Below are positions 17,897 through 25,899 of a stretch of DNA of 64,000 nt, one piece after another. The position numbers and the translations under genes were made by a program. Under the pieces are notes generated by a model. The model searched no databases. It had not been told where the DNA came from and saw only the letters and a list, made by a program, of their open reading frames with translations. The stretch is from DASUPK01 sp963848955 (GTDB lineage: Bacteria > Actinomycetota > Thermoleophilia > Solirubrobacterales > 70-9), in the NCBI GenBank assembly GCA_963848955.1, contig CAWKFQ010000017.1, forward strand, positions 310,001 to 374,000, read 5' to 3'. Position 1 is the first letter of the stretch, and every line of letters starts with the position of its first letter.

Positions 17897-19252
17897 TCCG
17901 GGCCTCCTTCGGTCGACCGTCCAGCGCGATAGGCGCGAACCTCGAGCGCGACTGGCGAAAAAGGTGGGTGAGGAGTAGAAGCAGGCGGGCGGCCAGGGGA
18001 CCGGGGTCGGTGAGACTGAAGAAGCTCCGGGTCATCCGTCCGCCGCGGTCGCAGCATGCTCGAGTCGCGGACCGAATCCGACCCTCCCGCAGCCGCCGCC
18101 ACAGGTTGCGCGCCTCGGCGTCTTCCCATCTGTAGCGATAGCCGGGCCGAGCCGCGCTTCAACGGGCTCGAAACCCAGAACCCAGTCGCACCAGGCGGCT
18201 GCAGGGGCGCGCCCGCCCTGGTGATCAGCTCGAGCGAGCCGAACAGGCGCGGGTTGAAGTCGATCGCCGACGAAGCGGGTCCCATTGCTGGACCAGCTCC
18301 ACCTCGAAGACGCCCTTCCAGCCAAGCGCCCCGATCAGGTTCTCCACCTTTCGCTCCAGGCCGGCCGGCGGCGCGATCGTCTCCGCGAACGACACCGCGC
18401 CGCCCTCCGGCGGCCAGGTGCGGCCGTAGCGGCTCACGCCGTATGCGAGCAGGCGACCATCGGCCGCAACCCCCGAAAAGGAGACGAGGTCTCCGCCGAG
18501 GCATCTCTGGATCAGGGAGTGAGCGCCATACTCGGGCCACAGGGCCTCGAGCGCGGCGTCGCCCAGGACCACCATGCTCCCGCGCTGCACGGAGCCGCCA
18601 TTCACGGCGCGCACACGTGCTCGGCGGCTTCAGCACGACGGGATATCCGAACCGGCGGGCGACGGCCCTCGCCTCGGCCACGTCCGCGCACACCTCGGTT
18701 TCCGGTGCGCCGAGGCCAGCCTCGGATTGAGGCATCGGCGAGAGCCCGCTTGCTGACGCACCGCTCCACGACCTGTGCCGGCGGCAGGCCGAGCTCGATG
18801 AGCCCCTCGAGTCGCTCACGATGCCGCGAGACGGCGAGCAGGGAAGCGTCGCTGCCCGTCACCAGCAGCTGGTAGCTCGCCGTCCGGGCAATGTCCCTGA
18901 GCTCTTCGACGAAACGAGCCTCATCCTGCCTGGGGTCGGCGGCCACGAGGCGCCGGTCGCAGGATCGCGACCAGTGCGCGGCAGCGGGGCGGCTGCTCGC
19001 GACCGCGTCAACCCCATAGCCAGCTCGGCGCAAGCTCCTGCAGGCCGCCAGGGAAGAGCGGTCCTGAGCGTCTGTCAGTAGAACGCGAGACCGCTTGCGG
19101 TTTTCTGGCGCGCGTGGTCGCGGGAGCGCCACCAGCCGAGCGCATGTATCCGCCGTTACCGCTGGCTTGACACCGCGCGCCAAAAGCTCCTTCGGGCCTC
19201 GCGTCCGAGCGGCCCCGGCGGATCGCGCTGACTGTGAACCCACCGCCGTCAC
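17886..19252 (-). CDS. ATP-grasp enzyme (several frameshifts)
   Basis: GTG at 19252 overlaps the epimerase stop (GTGA); a start nearer RSRVLLTDAQDRSSLAACRS is also possible. The pre-ATP-grasp part reads LVTGSDASLLAVSRHRERLE; the grasp domain gives ARRFGYPVVLKPPST, LIQRCLGGDLVSFSGVAADG and WKGVFEVELVQQ, with FNPRLFGSLELITRAGAPL as the Mg-ligand Asn-Pro-Arg region. Following the best frame, the end reads MTRSFFSLTDPGPLAARL and stops at 17886-17888, overlapping the oxidoreductase start. Frame changes lie near 18740, 18600, 18270 and 18150. Such carboxylate-amine ligases may attach an amino acid to the glycan; substrate unknown. Confidence 0.65.
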
Positions 19253-20214
19253 GCTGCGACCCGCTCACGCTGTTCCGACGTCTGGGCCAGGGTCCACGCC
19301 GCCTGGCGCGTCAGACCCTCCTCGAGACTGACGCAGGGGGCGAAGCCCAGGTCGACGGTCGCCGTACGTGGATCCGAGCAGGTCCTGCGCACGTCGCCAC
19401 GCGCGTCCGGCAGGTGCTCGATCTCGATCTTTCGGTCGAGCACCTGCTCGATCCGAGCGAGTGCCTCGAGCAGCTCGACCTGGGTGCCCCCGCCGATGTT
19501 GTAGACGGCCCCCCGGCGGCCGTCGCGCGCCGCGGCGATCGTGCCTCTGACCGCGTCGTCGACGAAAGTGAAGTCGCGCACCTGGGACCCGTCACCGAGA
19601 ATCTTCACGGGCTTCCCGGCGAGCGCGCTGGCGAAGAACCTCGCGAATGCCATGTCCGGTCGCTGTCGCGGGCCGTAGACGGTGAAGTACCGCAACCCCA
19701 CCGTATGTAGGCGGTCGAGCCGGCCGTAGACCGCCGCGAGCTCCTCGGTCGCGAGCTTGGTCAGTCCGTAGGGGGAAATCGGGGCGCGGCACGTGTCCTC
19801 GGGGGTCGGATAGGCCACGGAATTCCCGTAGACCGACGATGAGGAGGCATAGACGAAGGTCTTCACACGGGCCGTGGCGCTGGCCTCCAGCAACCGCTGT
19901 GTGGCCAGCACGTTGTCGTGCACGTAGCGACCGAAGCTCGCCCCGAAGCTGCCCCGCACCCCGGGCTGGGCGGCGAGGTGGAAAACCGTGTCGACCCCGT
20001 CGAGGACGCCCTCGAGGGGGTCGCTTCCCAGATCGAGCTCGAACAGCGTGAAGCAGGCGCGATCGCGCAGCCCCTCCAGGTTGCTCTCCTTGCGCTCGCG
20101 TAAGTAGTAGTCCGTGAAGGAGTCCACTCCCACGACTTCCTCGCCCAGGTCGGCGAGACGCTCGCTCAGGTGAGAGCCCAGAAACCCCGCGCAGCCAGTG
20201 ACCAGGAGCGTCAA
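19249..20214 (-). CDS. NAD-dependent UDP-sugar epimerase/dehydratase (extended SDR)
   Basis: 321 aa, intact. The N-terminus VTGCAGFLGSHLSERL is the Rossmann TGxxGxxG loop; YASSSSVYGNS supplies the catalytic Ser region and YGLTKLATEE the YxxxK pair; LRYFTVYGPRQRPDMAFARF is the substrate-lobe signature of GalE/WbpP/UDP-glucuronate epimerases. The acidic residue after strand 2 is VGVDSFTDYY, which favours NAD over NADP. It would supply a nucleotide sugar for the cluster. ATG at 20214 overlaps the upstream stop (ATGA), and its own stop overlaps the ATP-grasp GTG. The exact sugar (4-epimerisation of UDP-Glc, -GlcA or -GlcNAc) is not resolved. Confidence 0.9.
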   Translation of the reverse strand: MTLLVTGCAGFLGSHLSERLADLGEEVVGVDSFTDYYLRERKESNLEGLRDRACFTLFELDLGSDPLEGVLDGVDTVFHLAAQPGVRGSFGASFGRYVHDNVLATQRLLEASATARVKTFVYASSSSVYGNSVAYPTPEDTCRAPISPYGLTKLATEELAAVYGRLDRLHTVGLRYFTVYGPRQRPDMAFARFFASALAGKPVKILGDGSQVRDFTFVDDAVRGTIAAARDGRRGAVYNIGGGTQVELLEALARIEQVLDRKIEIEHLPDARGDVRRTCSDPRTATVDLGFAPCVSLEEGLTRQAAWTLAQTSEQRERVAA

Positions 20215-20846
20215 TGCACGCTCCTCATCGGCTCACTCTCAGATCTAAGACCGCGGTGAAGAAACTGCACCGGCAACGGCCGCAGGCTCTCGCCTCGTTG
20301 GGGCCGCCTGGACTCGGGAATGGGAAGGCGATTCAGCGCCACCTCGAGCAGGGACTCGAGCGTCACTCCGTCGTCCGGAGAACTCGCCCACGCCAGCTGG
20401 ACCTCGTTGCCACAAGCTCTTCTTAGCCGCTGGTCGATCGCTGATCTCGCCCGCCCGTCGGACTCGAGAACCGCGCACAGCCCGCTTCCGCCCAGGGACG
20501 GGACCATCGAGACGCCGTCGGTGACGCGCAGCACCGACGACACGGTGGTCGCCCACCTTCGAGTCTGTCGCCCGCCGGCAATCGAGGTGCTCGGCGGAAG
20601 CTCGACAACCAGGATGTCCGCCCGCTGCCCGCTACGACGACAGCGCGCAAGCTGCATCCGGGCCGGATAGAGCGCATCGGGATGGTGCCGGGAGCCGCTG
20701 GCCGCGAAGGTGAGGGCCAGCGCCCCACCCGCGCCGAAACACGCAGCTTCAGATACCCCGACCAGTCCCAGCCCAATGCAGCCGATCCCGGTGAGTCCGG
20801 ACGCCAGTGCCAAAAGCAGGATGCTCGGACGCGTGCGCGATGACAT
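20211..20846 (-). CDS. Small membrane protein with degenerate GGDEF-like domain
   Basis: 211 aa. Two N-terminal hydrophobic segments (ILLLALASGLTGIGCIGLGL and an Ala-rich one) precede a domain whose landmarks follow diguanylate cyclases: RCRRSGQRADILVVEL, VSSVLRVTDGVSMVPSLGGS, LCAVLE, and SSPDDGVTLESLLEVALNRL. The GG(D/E)EF signature is reduced to GGSGL, so catalysis is unlikely. It is first in the ten-gene glycan operon, with the candidate operator at 20950-20976 about 100 bp upstream, and its stop overlaps the epimerase ATG. It may sense or scaffold rather than make c-di-GMP. The fold assignment is mine from pattern only. Confidence 0.6.
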   Translation of the reverse strand: MSSRTRPSILLLALASGLTGIGCIGLGLVGVSEAACFGAGGALALTFAASGSRHHPDALYPARMQLARCRRSGQRADILVVELPPSTSIAGGRQTRRWATTVSSVLRVTDGVSMVPSLGGSGLCAVLESDGRARSAIDQRLRRACGNEVQLAWASSPDDGVTLESLLEVALNRLPIPESRRPQRGESLRPLPVQFLHRGLRSESEPMRSVH

Positions 20847-20949
20847 GGGCGCAGTCTTTCGCTGCTACCAAGTTCTGGGTGGGGGTCTCTGCCACCTCGA
20901 TTAGGTATCCGGCCAACCGACGGGGAGGGAGTTTCCGCCCCATGGGATA

Positions 20950-20976
20950 CCGCAGGCGGGGTACATCTCTACCCCC
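20950..20976 (-). promoter_or_regulatory. Candidate operator, copy B, upstream of the minus-strand glycan operon
   Basis: On the minus strand it reads GGGGGTAGAGATGTACCCCG then CCTGCGG. The core GGGGTA-N6-TACCCC is a perfect inverted repeat. It lies 104 bp before the start at 20846 and about 60 bp before the divergent regulator at 21034, so it could serve either or both. The other members are at 638-666 and 25795-25831. Confidence 0.45.
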
Positions 20977-21019
20977 TGTTGGGGTCCAGTTTTGCTGTCC
21001 CCGCCGCTCATCCGCCACG

Positions 21020-21025
21020 TAGCTT
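21020..21025 (+). promoter_or_regulatory. -10 element (TAGCTT) of a probable leaderless start
   Basis: TAGCTT is followed by 8 nt and then GTG at 21034; no Shine-Dalgarno sequence is visible. The spacing matches other TANNNT-start pairs in this window and decides the chosen start. Confidence 0.4.
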
Positions 21026-21033
21026 CCGATCTC

Positions 21034-21780
21034 GTGGATGTGGGGTCCCCGACTTCGGGTCGGTCGTCGCCATCTCAGACGATCACAGTCGTGACCGTCG
21101 ACGGCGACCCCCTTGCACGCCGCGCCCTGCGTGCCCAGCTTGCCACCCAGCGCGACCTCAACCTTGTGGGCGAGGCCTCGGATGCCTCGACGGGCGTCGA
21201 CCTGGTGTGCGAGCGGCAGCCGGACCTGGTCCTGATCGCAGTCACGGCGCGCGACCAGGACAGCAGCAACGCAATCGCCGAAATGATCGAGGCCTCTCCG
21301 AACACCCGAATCATCGTGCTGGCCATCGAGCGAGATGAGGAAACCCAGATGCAGTTCTTGAGAGCGGGTGCCGCGGGCTGGCTCATGAAGTCCGTCGACC
21401 TCGAGGTCCTCCCCCGCGTGCTCCGCGGTGTGCATGCGGGCGAGGCGGCCATCCCCCGGGCGCTGTGCAAGCGGGTCGTGACAGAGGCGATCGGCAACGG
21501 ACGAACTGACCGAAATCGACTTCGTCCGATTCGGAGCTCGCTGACACGACGAGAGTGGGAGGTGGTCGATCTCCTCGCCGAGGGCGCAACGACGGCGGGT
21601 CTGGCCCGCGAACTGGAGCTCAGCCAGGCGACCGTCCGCACCCACATCAAGCACATCCTCGGAAAGCTCGGGGTGCATTCACGGGACGAAGCGATCCGCC
21701 ACGTGGAGCGGCTCCGCCACGACGCGGCCGGCTCGCCTTCCGAACCCGGCCGATCGGGCTCATTACCAAAGAGTGTTTAG
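21034..21780 (+). CDS. NarL/LuxR-type regulator with Asp-less receiver (Ala)
   Basis: 248 aa from GTG 21034; TTG 20992 is an alternative. The receiver begins ITVVTVDGDPLARRALRAQL. At the phosphorylation position, where the family has Asp (PDVVLLD), this protein has PDLVLIAVTARDQ: the codon at 21238-21240 is GCA (Ala). The usual Thr/Ser after strand 4 is also lost (IIVLAIERD), while the conserved Lys (WLMKS) remains. The C-terminal HTH is intact: LTRREWEVVDLLAEGATTAG, LSQATVRTHIKHILGKL. It therefore probably acts without phosphorylation. It is divergent from the glycan operon and next to a similar regulator, suggesting local control. Confidence 0.85.
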   Translation: MDVGSPTSGRSSPSQTITVVTVDGDPLARRALRAQLATQRDLNLVGEASDASTGVDLVCERQPDLVLIAVTARDQDSSNAIAEMIEASPNTRIIVLAIERDEETQMQFLRAGAAGWLMKSVDLEVLPRVLRGVHAGEAAIPRALCKRVVTEAIGNGRTDRNRLRPIRSSLTRREWEVVDLLAEGATTAGLARELELSQATVRTHIKHILGKLGVHSRDEAIRHVERLRHDAAGSPSEPGRSGSLPKSV

Positions 21781-21808
21781 GGCTTACTTACCAAATAACC
21801 GGTAGAGG

Positions 21809-21838
21809 TTGACTTGAATACCGCAAACTGGGTAGAGT
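21809..21838 (+). promoter_or_regulatory. Sigma-70-type promoter of the second regulator
   Basis: TTGACT (21809-21814) and TAGAGT (21833-21838) are separated by 18 nt. Six nt separate the -10 from the ATG at 21845, so transcription would begin at or within one base of the start codon. Confidence 0.65.
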
Positions 21839-21844
21839 CGGTCA

Positions 21845-22609
21845 ATGAGAGGACAGAGCGAGGGGGAGCGGCGGCACAGCCGCACTCACCGAATGCCCAA
21901 GCTCAAACTCGACACGATTCATGTAGTTATCGCCGACTCGGATCCGCTCGCTCGGCGCGTCGTTCGGGATGCTCTCCAGGACCGCGGCGGCTTCGTGGTT
22001 CCCGCAGAGGCCTCGAGCGGCAACGAGGCGGTTGAGCTCACCCTCCACTACCGCCCCGATGTGGCCTTGATGGAGACCTCCCTCCCAGGGCTCGACGGGC
22101 TCACCGCAACGCGGCGGATCCGCGAGGAGGCCCCGGAGGTTCGTGTGCTCATCCTGTCGCGAGACGACGGGGAGGATGTTCAGCTGCAGGCGCTGCAGGC
22201 AGGAGCCGCCGGCTTCATCTCCAAGAACGTGCCGGTCGAGACCATGTCCCGGGTGGTGGAAAGCGTGGTCCGCGGGGAAGCCGCCATCTCCAGGAGGGTG
22301 ACGATGCGCCTGATCGAGCGGCTGCGCCATCTTCCCGAGGGCGGTGTGGGGATGCGGCCCGTGCGTAGCCCGCTGACAGAACGCGAATGGGAGGTGCTTG
22401 ACCTTCTCTGCCAGGGCAAGAACACCAGAGAGATTGCCGAGGCGCTCGTGCTTTCCGAGGAGACGATCTACAGCCACTCCAAAAACGTCTTGCGAAAGCT
22501 CGACGTGCACTCGCGCGAAGAGGCCATCGAAGCCGCCGAGCAACTCCGACAGCCGATCAGCGGGCTTGCAAGCAACGCCGAACCAAAGACAGCGCCTCCC
22601 GAGCGGTGA
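21845..22609 (+). CDS. NarL/LuxR-type regulator with Asp-to-Glu receiver
   Basis: 254 aa from the ATG at 21845; the internal ATG at 21893 (MPKLKLD) is an alternative. Receiver: HVVIADSDPLARRVVRDALQ, then PDVALMETSLPGLDGL, where the expected phospho-Asp is Glu (GAG at 22073-22075). The switch Ser (VLILSRDD) and Lys (GFISKN) are retained. The HTH is typical: LTEREWEVLDLLCQGKNTRE, ALVLSEETIYSHSKNVLRKL. Glu at this site can mimic constitutive phosphorylation in some receivers, so permanent activity is a reasonable inference. It has a strong promoter with an apparent leaderless start and sits 65 bp downstream of the Ala-type paralogue. The two are about the same length and are clearly related. Confidence 0.88.
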   Translation: MRGQSEGERRHSRTHRMPKLKLDTIHVVIADSDPLARRVVRDALQDRGGFVVPAEASSGNEAVELTLHYRPDVALMETSLPGLDGLTATRRIREEAPEVRVLILSRDDGEDVQLQALQAGAAGFISKNVPVETMSRVVESVVRGEAAISRRVTMRLIERLRHLPEGGVGMRPVRSPLTEREWEVLDLLCQGKNTREIAEALVLSEETIYSHSKNVLRKLDVHSREEAIEAAEQLRQPISGLASNAEPKTAPPER

Positions 22610-22670
22610 AGCTGATCGGCAGTTCGGGCCGCTGGACGCCCCCGGCGACGGGCCCTCTGGGCTGAGAAGC

Positions 22671-23887
22671 TCAGCGACTGCGGCGCCAACGCCGGCTGAG
22701 ATTCCTCCAGCCGAAGACACCTCGCCGCGCCAGGTTGGTCACCGCCGGCGCCCTGGAGCCGGCGTGGATCAGCCATAGGTACAACGCCGGCGGCATCCGG
22801 CGCAGAGAAGGACGAGCGCCGTCGATTCATCAGCTCGGCCAGCTCGGGCGTCCCATAGCGGATGTAGCGGGGGACGTTCTCGAACCAGCGGGCGCTGTTG
22901 CGCGCTGTGCGCTGGGCCTCGATCAGGTCGCCGGACCGCTGCTTGCCGTACGACCGTGAGCGCCGAGGGGATGTCGGCGCGCTCGCGGAGCTGCGTCGCC
23001 AGGCCGATCGCGTCCTCCACGGCCAACCGCGTGCCGGAGCCGATGGTGAAGTGGGTGGTGTGGGCCGCGTCACCCATCAGCGCGAGATTGCCGTGGTGCC
23101 AGGTGCGGTTGGTGACCGTCTGGAACTCGAGCCACGGAGTGCTGTCCCGCGTGCCCGCCTGGGGCTCGAGGGGGTGACCATCCAGACTGGCCTCGAAGAT
23201 GCCTTCCAGGAGCCTCATGGTCTGCTCCGGCGACAGCCCATCGAAGCCGAGGCCCTTCCACGTCTCCAGGGAGGTCTCGACGATGAACGTGCTGCCCTCG
23301 GAATCGAAGCCGTAGGCGTGGGCCCAGACCAACCCCGCCTCGGTGTGGACGAAGGGGAACGTGAACGAATCGAAGACCTTGCTCGTGCCCAACCAGATGT
23401 ACTTGTTTCGACCGCGGACGACCCTCGTCCCGAAGTGGTCGGCTCTCCGCTGGCGCAGGCGACTGTTGACTCCGTCGCTTGCGACGATGAGATCGCTGTC
23501 GGCAAGCTCCGAGACGTCCTCGATCTCGCGGCCGAAGACGAGCTCGACCTCGAGCGCACGAGCCCGCTCGGACAGGATGCTGAGCAGCGTTTGCCGGCGC
23601 ATGCTGTAGCCGTGTCCAGGCTCGTTGACGGCCGGTGTGGCATCGACCCGTACGACCAGGTCTGACCAGCGGAAGGCGTTGTCGCGAACCTGTCGCGCGG
23701 TCTCGGGATCGGTCCTCTCGAGATCCTCGAGCAACCCGTCCCAGAAGACGACTCCCCATCCGTAGGTGGTGCCCTCGGGGCCCCTCTCGATCACCGTGAT
23801 GGCCTGGTCAGGGTCGAGGCGCTTCGCAAGGATCGCGAAATACAGGCCGGCGGGACCGCCTCCCACACAGGTGATCTTCCTCCCCAC
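22671..23887 (-). CDS. FAD-dependent aromatic hydroxylase, salicylyl-CoA 5-hydroxylase/VioD-like (two frameshifts)
   Basis: GTG start at 23887 (M)GRKITCVGGGPAGLYFA carries the FAD GxGxxG loop; TTYGWGVVFWDGLLEDL, IVASDGVNSRLRQ (DG motif) and ALMGDAAHTTHFTIGSG (GD motif) follow. The opening and the YGWGV segment resemble the N-terminal hydroxylase unit of salicylyl-CoA 5-hydroxylase and VioD. The frame changes near 22945 (to YGKQRSGDLIEAQRTARNSA and YIRYGTPELAELMNRR) and near 22780 (to ALYLWLIHAGSRAPAVTNLA); the reconstructed stop is at 22671-22673. About 405 aa. It is divergent from the acyltransferase at 23921. Substrate unknown; aromatic or CoA-ester hydroxylation is inferred. Confidence 0.75.
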
Positions 23888-23894
23888 TTCCAGC

Positions 23895-23900
23895 AGGGTA
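23895..23900 (-). promoter_or_regulatory. -10 element (TACCCT) of the hydroxylase gene, leaderless
   Basis: Read on the minus strand, TACCCT is followed by 7 nt and the GTG at 23887. The divergent promoter at 23909-23914 is 8 bp away. Confidence 0.5.
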
Positions 23901-23908
23901 AGGGCTCA

Positions 23909-23914
23909 TAAATT
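23909..23914 (+). promoter_or_regulatory. -10 element (TAAATT) of the acyltransferase gene, leaderless
   Basis: TAAATT is followed by TGTCGG and then the GTG at 23921, with no ribosome-binding site. It is the most AT-rich stretch locally. Confidence 0.55.
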
Positions 23915-23920
23915 TGTCGG

Positions 23921-25054
23921 GTGACCTCAGTTCGCTGGCTGAACGCCGGGACGCTTTCCGCGCAGGACGTAGGGCGGTGGACCGAGCTTGCACGATCGAC
24001 GGCGACCCCGAATCCGTTCTATGAGCCCGACTTCGTGGTCCCGGCCCTCGAGCATTTCGGCGGCACGGAGCTCGAACTGCTCGTGGCGATGGACGGCGCA
24101 GGTGACTGGGTCGGACTGATGCCCGTTGTGCGCCGGCGACGCTGGGGACGGTTTGTCGGCGCCGCGCTGACCGGCTGGGACCATCCGCACTGCTTCCTCG
24201 AGTCGCCGCTGCTCGCCTGCGACGTCGAGGAGAGCGCAGCCGAGGCCATGCTCCACAAGGCGCGCCGGCAGGTGGGGCTCATTGCTTTCGAGCGCCTCCC
24301 TGCCGAAGGGCCGGTGGCAGCCGCGCTCGCCTCGACTTGCGATGCGCTCGGGGTGACGCCGATCGTGTGGAAGAGGTTCGAGCGGGCGGCGTTGGAGCGG
24401 CGCCCCGACGACGACTACGTGAGGTCGACTCTCTGCGGCAAGCACTTCCGTGACCTGCAGCGAAAAGGCAGGAAGCTCGAGAGCGAGCTGGGGGACGTCG
24501 CTTTCATCGATCGCGCCGGCGACCCCCAGGCCGTAGATGACTTCCTTGCCCTCGAGGCGGCCGGGTGGAAGGGCGAGGAGGGCACGGCACTGTCGGCTGG
24601 ACCGGGCGCCGAGTTCTTCCGCGCGATCTGCCGCGCATTCGCCGAGGCTGGCCGGCTGCAGATGCTCGCGATGCAGGCCGGAGATCGCACTGTCGCGATG
24701 CAGTCCGCGCTGATCGCGGGCGACGGCCTCTTCTGCTTCAAGATCGCGTACGACGAGTCGCTGGGGCGATTCTCGCCGGGAACGCAGCTGATGGCGGAAA
24801 CCGCCAGCGAGTTCCATCGCCGATCGGACCTACAGTGGGTCGACTCCTGCTCGAAGCCCAACAGCGAACCGATCGAGCGTCTCTGGCCGGACCGGCGACG
24901 GCTGTCAACGGTGCTCGTGCCGGGAGCCGGCGCGAAGGGCGGCGCAGTGTCGTTCGAGGTGAGGGTCGCCGCGAGACTCCGGGCAGCCATTCGCTCGAAG
25001 GGTCGCGCCGAGGAGCCCTTATCTGCCGAGCAGCGGTCAGGGCAACCGGCGTAG
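23921..25054 (+). CDS. FemAB/BioF2-like GNAT acyltransferase
   Basis: 377 aa from GTG 23921. It has the two-lobed FemAB-like layout: an N-terminal lobe (NPFYEPDFVVPALEHFGG, ELLVAMDGAGDWVGLMPVVR) and a C-terminal GNAT_6 lobe (LCGKHFRDLQRKGRKLE, FLALEAAGWKGEEGTALSAG, GDGLFCFKIAYDESLGRFSP, GTQLMAETASEF). Same family as the gene at 1387-2539. Members act in glycan acylation or peptidoglycan/cellulose biosynthesis. Intact, with an apparent leaderless promoter shared back to back with the FAD hydroxylase. It converges on the Pro-rich membrane protein gene. The acyl donor cannot be read from the sequence. Confidence 0.78.
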   Translation: MTSVRWLNAGTLSAQDVGRWTELARSTATPNPFYEPDFVVPALEHFGGTELELLVAMDGAGDWVGLMPVVRRRRWGRFVGAALTGWDHPHCFLESPLLACDVEESAAEAMLHKARRQVGLIAFERLPAEGPVAAALASTCDALGVTPIVWKRFERAALERRPDDDYVRSTLCGKHFRDLQRKGRKLESELGDVAFIDRAGDPQAVDDFLALEAAGWKGEEGTALSAGPGAEFFRAICRAFAEAGRLQMLAMQAGDRTVAMQSALIAGDGLFCFKIAYDESLGRFSPGTQLMAETASEFHRRSDLQWVDSCSKPNSEPIERLWPDRRRLSTVLVPGAGAKGGAVSFEVRVAARLRAAIRSKGRAEEPLSAEQRSGQPA

Positions 25055-25067
25055 CGCTTGCCAGGCC

Positions 25068-25754
25068 CTAAGGCAGGCCGACGGTGACGCTGACGCCGGG
25101 GACCTTGACGCCGGGCACCTGGACCGGTGCCGGGACGTTTAGTGAAACGGAGGGCGGTGACGTCGAGCCCGAGACGGAGGGCAGCGGCGCGGAGGGCTGT
25201 GGCGCGGGCTTCGGCGGGCTCACCGACACCTGCGGAAGCTTGGGCGGGCTCACCGGCGGAGCCGGTGTCGGCTTCGGTGGGTTCGACGATGGTGGCTGCG
25301 GGGGCTTCGGCCCCGGTGTGGGCGAGGGCCCCCTCCCACCTTCGTTCCCGGGTTGACTTCCCGACCCAGGTTGACTTCCCGACCCATCGGGTACCCGGGC
25401 CCCGGAATGAGTGTCGCCCGGAGCTCGCACATCTGCCCGCTGGCTGCGATCGCCCTGGGGCGCTCCAGTCATTGTCCTCTGAGCATTCCCGTCGACTACG
25501 CCGGCCAGCGCAGCAGCTGGATCCAGCGAAGCGGCTGGATCCAGCGAAGCGGACTGGGGGGACTGCAAAAGATCACCGCCATCGCTGAAGGCGAACCCAG
25601 GCAGCTGCCCTGAAGAGTTGCGGCTGTCGGTGCCGGAAAGCAATCCGACCAGGATCGCCAACAAGCAAACCACGATCGCGGTTATCCACGTGATCCGCAC
25701 GGCCGCAATGCCTGCAAATCTGATTTCGGACCCACCCTTCACGATGACAAACAC
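25068..25754 (-). CDS. Pro-rich membrane-anchored surface protein
   Basis: From a GTG at 25754 about 228 aa; an ATG at 25838 in the same frame would extend it through the candidate operator at 25795-25831 and is therefore less attractive. One hydrophobic anchor (ITWITAIVVCLLAILVGLL) is followed by a low-complexity extracytoplasmic region: two hexapeptide duplications (SLDPAA, SGSQPG) and a long Pro/Lys/Ser stretch (PPKPTPAPPVSPPKLPQVSV), ending VPGVKVPGVSVTVGLP. No enzymatic motif. It could span the wall or bind the glycan; this is conjecture. The glycan-locus operator in front suggests co-expression with that locus. Confidence 0.6.
   Translation of the reverse strand: MFVIVKGGSEIRFAGIAAVRITWITAIVVCLLAILVGLLSGTDSRNSSGQLPGFAFSDGGDLLQSPQSASLDPAASLDPAAALAGVVDGNAQRTMTGAPQGDRSQRADVRAPGDTHSGARVPDGSGSQPGSGSQPGNEGGRGPSPTPGPKPPQPPSSNPPKPTPAPPVSPPKLPQVSVSPPKPAPQPSAPLPSVSGSTSPPSVSLNVPAPVQVPGVKVPGVSVTVGLP
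25351..25386 (-). repeat. Two 18-bp tandem repeats within the Pro-rich gene
   Basis: GGTTGACTTCCCGACCCA occurs twice in exact tandem (25351-25368, 25369-25386), duplicating six codons (SGSQPG-type). Confidence 0.9.
25516..25551 (-). repeat. Two further 18-bp tandem repeats within the Pro-rich gene
   Basis: GCTGGATCCAGCGAAGCG occurs twice in exact tandem (25516-25533, 25534-25551), encoding a repeated SLDPAA unit. In-frame expansion is consistent with a flexible stalk. Confidence 0.9.
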
Positions 25755-25794
25755 TGTCCCGCGTACCGAATTCTCGGATCGGGGGAATTCCCCA

Positions 25795-25831
25795 CCGCAG
25801 GAGGTGCGAGGCAGGCAAATGTCTACCCCCC
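25795..25831 (-). promoter_or_regulatory. Candidate operator, copy C, upstream of the Pro-rich protein
   Basis: On the minus strand: GGGGGGTAGACATTTGCC, then after a longer gap CCTGCGG. The left half (GGGGTAGACAT) matches copy B; the right TACCCC arm is degenerate (TGCCTG). The weakest of the three copies. Confidence 0.3.
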
Positions 25832-25899
25832 GGCTCATGCCGCGCCTTGTAGGCGCTGAATCTCGACCTCAACTTGAGGGACAGGGGTAGCGGTAGGCC

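Noticed and set aside
22671..23887. A violacein-type or salicylate pathway
   Set aside because: The hydroxylase resembles VioD and salicylyl-CoA 5-hydroxylase, but no other pathway gene is adjacent.
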